Part shown: in pieces, positions 27,500 through 35,884 of the stretch
How positions within the stretch are numbered: position 1 is the stretch's first letter
Layout of the letters: every line of letters starts with the position of its first letter
Assembly: GCA_041738345.1 (NCBI GenBank)
Contig: JBGSPX010000028.1
Location: forward strand, 49,901-113,900
DNA from: Proteocatella sp041738345
Lineage (GTDB): Bacteria; Bacillota; Clostridia; Peptostreptococcales; Filifactoraceae
Length of the DNA: 64,000 nucleotides
Reading direction: 5' to 3'
Program-made: the position numbers and the translations under genes
Notes under the pieces: model-generated
What the model saw: only the letters and a program-made list of their open reading frames with translations
The model's database searches: none
What the model was told of the DNA's origin: nothing

Positions 27500-29418
27500 C
27501 TATTAGAAGAGTAATATACAAAGGAAAACGATTTTTCTTTGAATCACCATATCTTAGTGATGGGATTGTTGTTATTGAAGGTACTAACGGCCATGGGAAA
27601 AGTACGTTTATGGATTTGGTTTATTATTCTTTAGGTGGGAAGGTAGCTGCATTTGATAAAAGTAATGATTCAACTAAAAGTAAACATACTGAAATCTTTA
27701 ATGATGAAGACAACTATGTAGAAATCCATATACAATTAAACAATGAAGAGTATGAATTTACAAGACACATTGGAGATAATCAAATTTTTATTGTTAATAA
27801 AGAACAAGAAATTTTAGAAACATTTATATATAGAAACTCGAGTACTAAAACGGATTCAGTTATTTTCTCTGATTGGATATTAGATAAACTGAATATAGAT
27901 GTTTTTGATATAATCCAAGGGACAAGAAATTTTAAGTTAAATTTTTCGGACTTATTACGATTAATATATCATGATCAATCTACAGAGGTTGATAAGATTT
28001 ATAAGGAAGCTGACAATTCCAATTTTGTGTCAGATTCATTAGAAATAAGAAAAGCGATTTTCGAAGTGCTTATTGGCAAAAATTATAATGAGTATTATTC
28101 TTTATTGGGTCAATATAAACTTGCTTTAAAAGAGTATGAAAAGGCGCAGGCAATATTGGAAAGTTATGACGAGTTTATTGCTCAAATCCTAAAAGAAGAT
28201 TTATATAATGCAATTCATATTCAAAGTTTAATAGTTGAAAATGAAATGATGATTGAAAAAGTGAAAATCGAAAGAGAAGTTGCTTATGCTCAAAATAATA
28301 ATACTGGACAATCTTTTGAATTATTAGATACACAAAAGAGAAAGTTATTTCGAATTGAAAAAGAGCGAGATGAACTCCTAGAGAGTAAAAATGTTATAAG
28401 TCAATCATTAAATAAAATTATCTATCTATTAGATGATGCAAAGAGAGAACTCAAAGATATTGAAAAGATTAGATTAGTAAATAAAAAGCTGAAACTTTTT
28501 ACGCCTAACACTTGTCCATATTGTTTAAGGGACGTAGAACGCAAAAGTTGCAAATGTATTTGTGGGAGTGACATTGACGAAGCTCAATATGAAAAATTTT
28601 TCTACACGGATGATGAGTATTTGACAATTGTAAAAGTTAAGCAAAAGTCGATCCTATCATTGTTAGAATTATTGAGCAAAAAAGAAAAGCATAGCTATGA
28701 CATAATTTCTCAGATTGAGAGGCTAAATATTGAAATCCAGAAGACTAAAGAGTATATTTTGGAGATTAATAAAGATATTGCATACAATCAAAATTCTGCA
28801 TATATTAGAAAGCTTGATGAAAGAGAGAATGAGTTAAAGGCAAAAAATATTGAATTAGAACAAGCTAAGGAATTGGCTGAAAAAAAAGAAGAGCTTGTTA
28901 AAAAAGTGAGCGGTTTGCGTTCAAAGGTTGACACATTAAAAATTAAGACAGAAGCATGTTTAAATGATGCTAAAAGTGATATTCTGGATAAAAAGACACG
29001 ATTTAGCGAGAAATATCTTGATTTAATGAAATTGGCTGATGAAAAGTGTTATGATGCTTATATCGGTGATGATTATATGCCGAACATTAATTTTAGTCAA
29101 TATCGTGAGCGAAGCGCTGCGGTTCCAAAACGTTTAATGTACTTTTTGACGTTATTGATTGAAAGTTTAGAGAATGATTTGAGTTTTCCTCAATTTTTAA
29201 TGATTGATACGCCAAATAAGGAAGGTATTGATAGAGTGAATTTGATTAATAACTTAAGTATCTTAACTAAGGCTCAAGATTACTCAAATGAATATTCTAA
29301 AGAGTATCAGATAATTTTAACTACGGGATTAGATACATATCCAGATTCATTCAAAAAATTTGTAGTGTTGACTTTAGAGAATCAAGAGTATTTATTAAAA
29401 GAACGGAATCAACAGTAA
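27487..29418 (+). CDS. SMC/RecN-like ATPase of an ABC-three-component defence system
   Basis: A 643-residue ATPase. Walker A is EGTNGHGKST (about residues 31-40). Two long coiled-coil arms (about 195-330 and 380-510) flank a central zinc hook-like cluster CPYCLRDVERKSCKC-C (near 341). Walker B is FPQFLMIDTPNKEG near 570, where the aspartate is followed by TP as in related defence ATPases. It probably senses DNA or phage structures and drives the effector. Third gene of the operon; the nearest well-known relatives are SbcC/RecN and ABC-3C ATPases. Confidence 0.75.
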   Translation: MGRLAIRRVIYKGKRFFFESPYLSDGIVVIEGTNGHGKSTFMDLVYYSLGGKVAAFDKSNDSTKSKHTEIFNDEDNYVEIHIQLNNEEYEFTRHIGDNQIFIVNKEQEILETFIYRNSSTKTDSVIFSDWILDKLNIDVFDIIQGTRNFKLNFSDLLRLIYHDQSTEVDKIYKEADNSNFVSDSLEIRKAIFEVLIGKNYNEYYSLLGQYKLALKEYEKAQAILESYDEFIAQILKEDLYNAIHIQSLIVENEMMIEKVKIEREVAYAQNNNTGQSFELLDTQKRKLFRIEKERDELLESKNVISQSLNKIIYLLDDAKRELKDIEKIRLVNKKLKLFTPNTCPYCLRDVERKSCKCICGSDIDEAQYEKFFYTDDEYLTIVKVKQKSILSLLELLSKKEKHSYDIISQIERLNIEIQKTKEYILEINKDIAYNQNSAYIRKLDERENELKAKNIELEQAKELAEKKEELVKKVSGLRSKVDTLKIKTEACLNDAKSDILDKKTRFSEKYLDLMKLADEKCYDAYIGDDYMPNINFSQYRERSAAVPKRLMYFLTLLIESLENDLSFPQFLMIDTPNKEGIDRVNLINNLSILTKAQDYSNEYSKEYQIILTTGLDTYPDSFKKFVVLTLENQEYLLKERNQQ

Positions 29419-29550
29419 GAAAAATATTTATTATTTTTAAGTAGCAAAATCAAACAATATGGTAGATGTTAAAGCATATCTACACCTGTACAAAGGATAA
29501 TAAGATGTGCTTTTGTTTTTTAATTTTACTTGGCACAGGATGATGTATAA

Positions 29551-29766
29551 GTGAAAATGCTCATTGCAGGGATTGACATACGAGAAGTCTTTAACCTTGA
29601 ATTTTTGAAGAAAGTACGGTTACACTCTAAATTTTGGTAGATGATGAATCGTGGCACAATATTTCGCAAAGATTTATTCGGAGTAGGCATGGACAAAAAA
29701 GGATTCTTGGTATTTGATTTATTCAATAATTTCGAGTTTTTTAGAGAGAATCAAAAATGTAAGTAA
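29551..29766 (+). pseudogene. relic of type I restriction HsdR / DEAD-type helicase
   Basis: A 72-codon frame with one internal TAG at 29638-29640. The reading AGIDIREVFNLEFLKKVR then HSKFW-stop-MMNRGT, RKDLFGVGMDKKGF and FDLFNNFEFFREN matches the helicase end of HsdR-type proteins (usual pattern: TGIDVPEVVNLVFFK, then KFWQMIGRGTR, then DLFGPGKDK, then FEFF). Only this short stretch survives and no hsdM or hsdS is nearby. It shows that a restriction system once lay in this cassette. Confidence 0.7.
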
Positions 29767-30050
29767 ACCGGAATCAGCGAAAATATTACGGAAAAAAGCT
29801 ACAACACTAAGATAGAGAATTGTAAAATATTTTCAAGAATAGAAACAAAACTTTTAGTAATAAGCAATATTTTAAATATATATTATAATCTTGTATACTG
29901 CTATTAATAAGAAAATCTAAATGATAAGATTAGATAATCGTATGATAATAATGTATAGAAAGATTCAGAAACCTACAAAGTCCACACATAAACTGGAACA
30001 ATGTAAGATACTGTGAAAAACATAAAATACCATTACAATAAACAATATAA
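29767..30050 (+). other. non-coding stretch after the HsdR relic
   Basis: No open frame of note and no recognisable motif. AT-rich sequence with many stops in all frames, probably decayed DNA from the former restriction locus. Confidence 0.5.
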
Positions 30051-30302
30051 AGCTCTTACAGTCTAATTGATTGTGGGAGCTTTTTTGCTGTCAAAATAAA
30101 ACTAGAGTAGTTCTGGAATCATAAATTGTGGACTAAATAGCGAAAGTGGAGTAAGTGGCAAAAGAAAATTTGATAATAAAAAGAAAGGATAATAAAAGTA
30201 CTGATAATCAAATAAGATGATGTAAAAAATAAGAAGTATACAAGGAAAACTTCAATGATTTTCACAGAAGAAAGTTCTTGAGAAACAGGTTAAAATTAAT
30301 TT
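30051..30302 (+). repeat. leader repeat copy R1 (terminator plus conserved leader)
   Basis: It begins with a terminator hairpin (AGCTCTTACA with TGTGGGAGCT, then TTTTTT), continues with TAAATAGCGAAAGTGGAGTA, and ends with a conserved block (ACAAGGAAAACTTCAATGA, then CAGAAGAAAGTTCTTG, then ACAGGTTAAAATTAATT). The same arrangement recurs at 31149-31406, and without the same terminator at 42778-42963. Each copy lies 27-42 bases upstream of a gene start. Confidence 0.75.
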
Positions 30303-30329
30303 TATAAAATATAAATTAGGAGGATATGT

Positions 30330-31115
30330 ATGAAAAGAATGATTAAAAGATTTGTAGCAGGAGCTATTATGGTTACAATGCTTACTACACCAGTATTTGC
30401 AAAAGAAGGAGATAAAATTTTCAATGAAGAACTACAGGTTGTCTTTACAGAGGTACATAAAGATGGCGAAGTCTATTTGCAAAATCAAATTACAGGAGAG
30501 TTAATAAAAGTTGAAAATACTGAAAAAACCTTGAGAATAGGAGAAACAGCAGGAACTAGAACAATAAAGGCAATAGTTAAAAATGGAGTTACTATGGTAT
30601 CACTTGTAGATTTAGCAAAAGCAATGGATTTGAAATTAGAAGATGAAGATAAAATAATGCCAACTGCAGGAATGCAATGTTATTCATTATCAGGATCTTA
30701 TATTGGAAAAAACTTTGGTGTACTGATATTGATTAAAAAACCGAAAAGCGAGGATGTAAAAACTGGGATTGATTATATTTCTTCTGCAAGGATAGAACAT
30801 GAAAGTGGATACAAAATTAACCCTAGTATAGATGTCAAATTTGTTCCTAAAAATACTAGATTTTATAATGAATATATTGATGATCCAGCAGTTTATCCAG
30901 ATGGTCAGTATGTAGAGGGTTTTATACCATATACAAATATTTCATTTTGTGGTAAATTTAATGCAGGAAAAGCAGAATATATAAACAATGTTTTATATGT
31001 TCCAGCAAAAGATGTAATCAATTTGATTAATCAAAACATTACAGAAGTAAAATATAATAAAGCAAATAAGACAATTACGTTTGAAAAGAAAAATCAATAT
31101 GGTCATATGGAATAA
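30330..31115 (+). CDS. secreted protein, copper-amine-oxidase-N-like, unknown function
   Basis: A 261-residue protein with a signal peptide (residues 1-24, ending PVFA). The segment GVTMVSLVDLAKAMDLKLE resembles the repeat of copper-amine-oxidase N-terminal stalk domains, as does VLYVPAKDVINLINQNITEVKYNKANKTITFEKK at the C-terminus. The middle is unrecognised. Flanked by leader repeats R1 and R2, so it is a self-contained expression unit within the cassette. Ribosome site TTAGGAGGAT. Cargo role unknown. Confidence 0.75.
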   Translation: MKRMIKRFVAGAIMVTMLTTPVFAKEGDKIFNEELQVVFTEVHKDGEVYLQNQITGELIKVENTEKTLRIGETAGTRTIKAIVKNGVTMVSLVDLAKAMDLKLEDEDKIMPTAGMQCYSLSGSYIGKNFGVLILIKKPKSEDVKTGIDYISSARIEHESGYKINPSIDVKFVPKNTRFYNEYIDDPAVYPDGQYVEGFIPYTNISFCGKFNAGKAEYINNVLYVPAKDVINLINQNITEVKYNKANKTITFEKKNQYGHME

Positions 31116-31148
31116 ACTAGAATTCACACTAAGTTAATACATGAAATG

Positions 31149-31406
31149 ACATAAAGCTCCTACAGTCTAAATAGATTGTGGGGGCTTTTTTGCTGTAAAA
31201 CTAAAACTAGAATATTTCTGAATCATAAATTGTGGATTAAATAGCGAAAGTAGAGTAAGTGAAAAAAATTTTTTGAAGTGAATAAAAAATACAGTGGATT
31301 TAAAATGATTGGTAAGTAAACACTTGATACAAAGAAAGAATTTTACAAGGAGAACTTCAATGGCTTATACAGAAGAAACTTCTTTAGAAAACAGTTAAAA
31401 TTAATT
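31149..31406 (+). repeat. leader repeat copy R2
   Basis: Second copy of the terminator-plus-leader unit. Terminator CTCCTACAGTC...GATTGTGGGGGC-TTTTTT (31151-31190), then TAAATAGCGAAAGTAGAGTA, then TTTTACAAGGAGAACTTCAATG and ACAGAAGAAACTTC. It lies 27 bases upstream of the Mor-like gene. Confidence 0.75.
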
Positions 31407-31432
31407 TTGTAGAAAGGGGGAAACTATGTAGT

Positions 31433-31696
31433 TTGAGTGAGCAAAAAATAGAGAATTTAAACGGGATTTATAAAGATATTGCAGAAAACTTTGGAGTAGA
31501 AACAGCTAAAAAATTCCACAATCATTACAAGGGGTTACAAGTAACATTTCCTGTAAAATTTTTAGCAAAAGAATATATACAGGAGCAAATTTTTAGAGAA
31601 TATAACGGTTCTAACACAAGGGAACTGGCAAGAAAATATCAGTATTCAGAAAGATGGATAAGAGAAATTGTGAACAAGTTTGAATATAACGGATAA
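31433..31696 (+). CDS. Mor-type helix-turn-helix protein
   Basis: An 87-residue protein. The C-terminal half (EQIFREYNGSNTRELARKYQYSERWIREIVNKFE) is a helix-turn-helix of the Mor/C transcription-activator type, often found in mobile elements. It starts with TTG at 31433 after AAAGGGGG. An ATG at 31425 is immediately followed by a stop and cannot be used. It may control cassette genes, a guess from position. Confidence 0.75.
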   Translation: MSEQKIENLNGIYKDIAENFGVETAKKFHNHYKGLQVTFPVKFLAKEYIQEQIFREYNGSNTRELARKYQYSERWIREIVNKFEYNG

Positions 31697-31728
31697 AATA
31701 TAGGAAATGGAGGAAATGGAGGGAACTT

Positions 31729-31995
31729 ATGAATTTAGTTTTAGCAATTTTGTATTTTGGATTTTGGTTTGGACTTACAGCATTATATATGTATATATAC
31801 TTTTCAATATTTAAAGTATATTTTATAGGAAATCCTTTTGAAGGGATGTTAAAAATATTTTTAGGTTGTTTATTTGCAGCATTTGGTACAATGGCAGTAA
31901 TAGGTAATTTGATAATTAAATATTGGTTATACGTTTTGATTATAGTACTACTAGTACTGATAGCACTAGTAGTGAAGGAATTGTTAACAGACTAA
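31729..31995 (+). CDS. small membrane protein, unknown function
   Basis: An 88-residue hydrophobic protein with three likely transmembrane segments (residues about 4-30, 43-62 and 64-84). Ribosome site GGAGGGAACTT. No family recognised. It follows the Mor-like gene by 32 bases and may be cotranscribed. Confidence 0.6.
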   Translation: MNLVLAILYFGFWFGLTALYMYIYFSIFKVYFIGNPFEGMLKIFLGCLFAAFGTMAVIGNLIIKYWLYVLIIVLLVLIALVVKELLTD

Positions 31996-32137
31996 AGAAG
32001 AAAATCAATTCTTGCAATAATTGGATTAATAATAGGGTTAGGGTTGCTAAAGAAATAGTGTTAAATTAGATACAGCATTAAATAATTTCTTAGACTAGAG
32101 TAAAAGTAGAAAATAATAATAATAATTTCAATATAAT

Positions 32138-32171
32138 ATCCTTAATCTCTAATAGAGATTGAGGATTTTTT
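32138..32171 (+). terminator. intrinsic terminator
   Basis: ATCCTTAATCTCT (32138-32150) and AGAGATTGAGGAT (32154-32166) pair (one mismatch), with a T run after. It ends the small membrane protein unit. The 140 bases before it hold no gene. Confidence 0.85.
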
Positions 32172-32246
32172 GTATTTAAAAATAAAAAGTAGAACTAGAA
32201 TCAAATTTAATGAATTTTATACTATAGAAATAAGAAAGGATAAAAC

Positions 32247-32534
32247 GTGGAACAATTACTAACAGAAAACATATTTAAATTGGATATGATGGGAAAACAA
32301 GTAGATGAAATAGCTGATTTCTACAAAAAAATAATAAGAGAACTTACAAGTGAAAATGTTCAAGTAAGAGTAGATGAAATATCAAATGGGAGATATGGAG
32401 TAGAAGTAGTATGGCAAGAACAGATATTCTGGATGATTTCTAAAGCATGGGATGGATTAAATGAAGTTACAAATAACATAAAAGAAGCGATAGCAGAACT
32501 GAACCTATTTTCTGGAATTGAAAAGGAGAACTAA
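32247..32534 (+). CDS. small hypothetical cassette protein
   Basis: A 95-residue acidic protein starting with GTG after AAGAAAGGA. No recognised domain. Pattern EQLLTENIFKLDMMGKQVDEIADFYKKIIRELTSENV looks like a long helix followed by a short beta hairpin. It overlaps nothing and leads into the next small gene by two bases, so the pair is coupled. Confidence 0.6.
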   Translation: MEQLLTENIFKLDMMGKQVDEIADFYKKIIRELTSENVQVRVDEISNGRYGVEVVWQEQIFWMISKAWDGLNEVTNNIKEAIAELNLFSGIEKEN

Positions 32535-32535
32535 A

Positions 32536-32880
32536 ATGGAAAAAATAACTTGTTTGAAAGAAGTGGAGAAAGTGGCGAAATATCCCAAAGAAGTAGTAGA
32601 TATAGTATCAAAATCAGCTCAAATACTAGAAGAAGAATACGGAGAAGATAATGAAGATCTAGGCGGATATATTTTAGTAGTAGAAACAGAAGAAGAACTA
32701 CAAGAGTTAAAGGCACAAAATATATATGTAGATGAAGATATAGCAGAATATGTAGAAGAAATACTAGTAGATGGAGAAATATCATTCACAAACTCACTAA
32801 TTTTACTAGGAAGTGATTTTGCAGTAATATTGATAATCCCAATAACTATAACACCTAAGAACCTAATAATGCAAATGTAA
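32536..32880 (+). CDS. small hypothetical acidic protein
   Basis: A 114-residue protein from ATG 32536 (AAAAGGAGAAC upstream; the ATG at 32518 lies before that site). Strongly acidic, rich in Glu and Asp, with a hydrophobic C-terminus (FTNSLILLGSDFAVILIIPITI). No known domain. Acidic small proteins in mobile elements are sometimes DNA mimics, but nothing specific supports that here. Confidence 0.55.
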   Translation: MEKITCLKEVEKVAKYPKEVVDIVSKSAQILEEEYGEDNEDLGGYILVVETEEELQELKAQNIYVDEDIAEYVEEILVDGEISFTNSLILLGSDFAVILIIPITITPKNLIMQM

Positions 32881-32884
32881 ATGA

Positions 32885-32916
32885 CCTCAAGATGAATTTT
32901 ATCTTGGGGTTTTTTA
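32885..32916 (+). terminator. intrinsic terminator
   Basis: CCTCAAGAT (32885-32893) pairs with ATCTTGGGG (32901-32909) counting a G-U pair, then six T. Confidence 0.8.
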
Positions 32917-32947
32917 ATTCAAATAAAAAATAGTACAGGGGGAAACC

Positions 32948-33418
32948 ATGGAAGAGAAAAATAAGCAAGCAAAGCGAGTAAATATAATAGGAATCAAGAT
33001 GGTAAAAGAAGCATCAATAATGTACAAGCCTAGAAGTGTATCATCACCACAAGATGCAGTAGACATAGTAAGGCAGTTTTTGGAAGATGAAGACAGAGAA
33101 AAAGTAATAGCGGTATACCTAAATACTAAAAATGAACCAACAGCAATACACACGATTAGCGTAGGTAGCCTAAACTCATCAATAGTACATCCAAGAGAAG
33201 TAATGAAAGGAGCAATACTTTCAAATGCAAATAGCTTGATAATAGCACATAACCATCCATCATCTTTAGAAGAAGCTCCATACCCAAGTAATGAGGATAT
33301 AAAGATAACACAAAGAATAAAAGATGCAGGGAACATACTAGGAATAAATCTGATAGACCACATAATAATAGGCGGAAGAAAATTTTACTACAGCTTTAAA
33401 GAAGGAAATTTACTATAA
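32948..33418 (+). CDS. radC: RadC-type JAB/MPN metalloprotease-fold protein
   Basis: A 156-residue protein with the JAMM metal motif IAHNHPSS, then 10 residues, then the Asp of SNEDIKITQRI. Also GSLNSSIVHPREVMKGAI. It lacks the N-terminal helix-hairpin-helix of chromosomal RadC, as is usual for copies on mobile elements; the biochemical role of such copies is uncertain. RadC-like genes accompany ccr genes on SCC elements. Followed after 16 bases by the DUF960 gene. Confidence 0.88.
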   Translation: MEEKNKQAKRVNIIGIKMVKEASIMYKPRSVSSPQDAVDIVRQFLEDEDREKVIAVYLNTKNEPTAIHTISVGSLNSSIVHPREVMKGAILSNANSLIIAHNHPSSLEEAPYPSNEDIKITQRIKDAGNILGINLIDHIIIGGRKFYYSFKEGNLL

Positions 33419-33434
33419 TAGGAGATAAGAAGAT

Positions 33435-33749
33435 ATGAAACTTGAGAGATATGTAACAATAGGAGTACAAGAATATATACCAGTAGAAATACAATTATTA
33501 CTTTGGAGCTTACAAACATCACAAAGAAGTTACAATGAAAATCTGGACTATTTACAAGTATATGACCTACAGATAGAAAATATAGATGACAAAGAAATAC
33601 AGAAAATCATTCATAGTGCAGAAGAAGATGAGTATGAAAAAGCATATATTGTTGAAATGAAAGACATGGTAGAAGCAAAGATATTCATAATAGAGGATAA
33701 ATACGAGGATAAAATAGTAGAAACCATGCTTTTGGCAGAGGAATACTAA
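33435..33749 (+). CDS. DUF960 family protein
   Basis: A 104-residue protein. The pattern RYVTIGVQEYIPVEIQLLLWSL, then LDYLQVYDLQIE, then QKIIHSAEEDEYEKAYI and the end TMLLAEEY fits DUF960. DUF960 genes lie beside ccr recombinase genes in staphylococcal SCC elements, so this is an independent marker for SCC kinship. Function unknown. Ribosome site TAGGAGATAAG. Confidence 0.82.
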   Translation: MKLERYVTIGVQEYIPVEIQLLLWSLQTSQRSYNENLDYLQVYDLQIENIDDKEIQKIIHSAEEDEYEKAYIVEMKDMVEAKIFIIEDKYEDKIVETMLLAEEY

Positions 33750-33755
33750 ATAAAA

Positions 33756-33795
33756 GCACTATGGCTGAAAATAACCATAGTGCAATTTTTTTTTT
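33756..33795 (+). terminator. terminator after the DUF960 gene
   Basis: GCACTATGG (33756-33764) pairs perfectly with CCATAGTGC (33775-33783), then a run of ten T. Confidence 0.9.
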
Positions 33796-34069
33796 GAAAA
33801 CGAAAGTAAAATGAATACAAGTAGAGATAAGAGCATGTGTAGCTAAATGTAGAATAAGCATATATTATTTTCTTGAGTATGTGTAAACTAGGTACAAAAT
33901 ACACCGGTACATAGAAACCTAACTTTCGCCATTTTTGCTACTTTCAGCAATTTGAGAGGTTTTTACTTTTCAAATTGGTATAAAATTAGGTTAATTAAGT
34001 ATATGAAAATATAAAATTTTATTGTATATTAGTGTATATTATATAATAGAAAATAAGTGGAGGTATATA
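33796..34069 (+). other. intergenic region before the 528-residue coiled protein
   Basis: No gene seen. It holds TTTCGCCATTTTTGCTACTTTC near 33928, whose complement GAAAGT/GCGAAA resembles the AGCGAAAGTGG motif in the leader repeats. Promoter-like TATATT/TATAAT elements occur near 34030-34045. Confidence 0.4.
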
Positions 34070-35656
34070 ATGAAAGATAAGTTAAAAGATGATAATGATT
34101 TAAATTTTAAAGAATTTATGGAATTAATGGGACTTAAGGATAGAAAAAAATTGCTTGAACTGATAAAACGTATATGTGAAAATGAAGAATATGACTTAGA
34201 ACCGGGTAATTTTAAAAAAGCGGGTAAAGATAAAGAGTATTATGTAGGTGATGAGAATACTTATCAATTTAATAAAGAATGGAAGGATATAGCGTATGTT
34301 TTATTTTCTATGTATGAAAAAAGTCCATTTTATAGAAAAAATAGAACTTTAAAAGGTAAGGATTTAACTGAAATGGTTGAATACAATAAATACTGTATGG
34401 AATTGGTAAAAGAAGAGCTGTCGGATTATAGTCGAAGAAGGATAGAAAGCCATCCTGTATTTTTAGCTACTTTTTTTGAAACAGAAATAATGGAACATCT
34501 ATCAAAACAAATGAGCTATACATTTGAAATTGTTAGTAAGATGCCAATAGAAAGTAGGATTTGTTTTTTTGAGAAATTAAATTCAAGTATGAATATTTCT
34601 TTGATAGAGACACAAATAGAAAAAACAAGTATAAAAAAAGAATTTGAGGAAATGAATACTGGCGTATATGAAGGATTAATACATGGAGATTATGAGCATA
34701 GAGGTTTAGATAAATATTTAGCAAGTTTTTTAAAAAAAGAAATGGACGAATCGCATAGAAAAAAATATGAGGAATATACTAAAAAATATAAAGAAGCTAG
34801 GGATGAAATAGATGAAAATTATAAAAAAATATCAGGAGATACAGAAGAAGAGGTAAAGTTTATTAATAAAGTTTATAATAAGCATGTCACACCAATAATT
34901 AATGGGGAAGATATAACTGATTATCAATCGAAGGAAATAGAAGAACTTGTAAAATTTATAGGAGAAAGAATCGAAAGAAAAGAAATAGAAAAAACTGATA
35001 TGGGAGAGTTAGACTCATTAATGTATAGGGCTTATAAGGAAGGACGGTTAGGCGAATGTATAAAAAACTTTTTAAAAAAAGAAACAGAAGAAACTCTTAT
35101 AAAAATATCAGAAAATAAAGAAGAAGAGACAAAGTTTTTTAATAGAATTTATGATAATGATGATGAAGTAATACTTAATGATAAAAAAATAATTGATTAT
35201 GAATTGGAGAGAATAGCAGGCATTGTAAAAATTAGAGCAAAAAAAATAAATGAGAGGAGTAACTTGAAAAATCTGATTAAAACTATGAAAATGGATATAC
35301 TTTATTCGGAAATAGAAGAAGAAAGAATAGAAGATACTGAGATTTCAAATACTGACTCTGAGGATTATGAAGCTAAAGATATTGAAGATTTGCATAATAT
35401 TTGTAAAAAAGCAAGAATTAAAGACTTTGAATTTGGGCTTATTAAATTTAATACGATTTCTGAAGATGATACAAAAAGGGATTATTTGGATGAAGCTATA
35501 AAATTAAAGGCAAGGAAAAAAGGTAAAGGCTATTTATTAGAAATGTTAAAAGCGTTAAATGAGTTAGATGAGTTAGAAAACATGGCTGGAGAATATGAGG
35601 ATAAAGAAAAATTTAAAACATCAATAGATGATGTTATTAATGCAATTTATAGATGA
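34070..35656 (+). CDS. large charged helical protein with internal duplication, unknown function
   Basis: A 528-residue protein from ATG 34070 (GTGGAGGTATATA precedes it). Mostly Lys/Glu-rich helix. Two similar segments stand out: ISGDTEEEVKFINKVYNKH and ISENKEEETKFFNRIYDND, each followed by a DITDYQSKEIEEL/KIIDYELERIAGI-like run. The N-terminal 70 residues (FMELMGLKDRKKLLELIKRIC) could hold a small helical DNA-binding fold. No known family. It sits between the DUF960 and replication modules, so it may be part of cassette maintenance. Confidence 0.6.
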   Translation: MKDKLKDDNDLNFKEFMELMGLKDRKKLLELIKRICENEEYDLEPGNFKKAGKDKEYYVGDENTYQFNKEWKDIAYVLFSMYEKSPFYRKNRTLKGKDLTEMVEYNKYCMELVKEELSDYSRRRIESHPVFLATFFETEIMEHLSKQMSYTFEIVSKMPIESRICFFEKLNSSMNISLIETQIEKTSIKKEFEEMNTGVYEGLIHGDYEHRGLDKYLASFLKKEMDESHRKKYEEYTKKYKEARDEIDENYKKISGDTEEEVKFINKVYNKHVTPIINGEDITDYQSKEIEELVKFIGERIERKEIEKTDMGELDSLMYRAYKEGRLGECIKNFLKKETEETLIKISENKEEETKFFNRIYDNDDEVILNDKKIIDYELERIAGIVKIRAKKINERSNLKNLIKTMKMDILYSEIEEERIEDTEISNTDSEDYEAKDIEDLHNICKKARIKDFEFGLIKFNTISEDDTKRDYLDEAIKLKARKKGKGYLLEMLKALNELDELENMAGEYEDKEKFKTSIDDVINAIYR

Positions 35657-35664
35657 TAGAGAAT

Positions 35665-35706
35665 AAAAAAGTACACCAGAATTAAGTAATCTAGTGTGCT
35701 TTTTTA
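35665..35706 (+). terminator. intrinsic terminator
   Basis: AAAAAAGTACACCAGA pairs with TCTAGTGTGCTTTTTT with mismatches in the middle of the stem, then T-rich sequence. Confidence 0.75.
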
Positions 35707-35723
35707 TTTTTTAAATAGGGGGG

Positions 35724-35766
35724 GTGTCCTATGAAAAAAGTATATATAGGACACATAATTACATAA
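35724..35766 (+). other. 11-codon mini-ORF overlapping a hairpin
   Basis: GTGTCCTAT (35724-35732) pairs with ATAGGACAC (35746-35754). An ATG at 35731 after GGGGGG opens a frame MKKVYIGHIIT-stop (35731-35766). It could be a leader peptide for the operon starting at 35885, or chance. Confidence 0.3.
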
Positions 35767-35818
35767 AGCTTTTTTTAGTATATCATATAAATATAGAAAT
35801 TAGCCATTTCTAAAACCA

Positions 35819-35844
35819 AGCTTACCCTTGCCGGCAGGTAGGCT
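35819..35844. repeat. GC-rich imperfect palindrome
   Basis: Centred on TGCCGGCA (35829-35836), with flanking TACC/GGTA and AGC/GCT arms. It is a GC-rich island in very AT-rich DNA, 40 bases before the start of the replication-module operon. A protein-binding site is possible. Confidence 0.4.
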
Positions 35845-35884
35845 CAAATACAAATCTATAAAAAGAGAACAGAGGAGAATAAGT

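Noticed and set aside
29526..29726. 66-residue minus-strand frame
   Set aside because: It is antisense to the HsdR relic, whose plus-strand reading gives recognisable helicase motifs; the minus frame has none.
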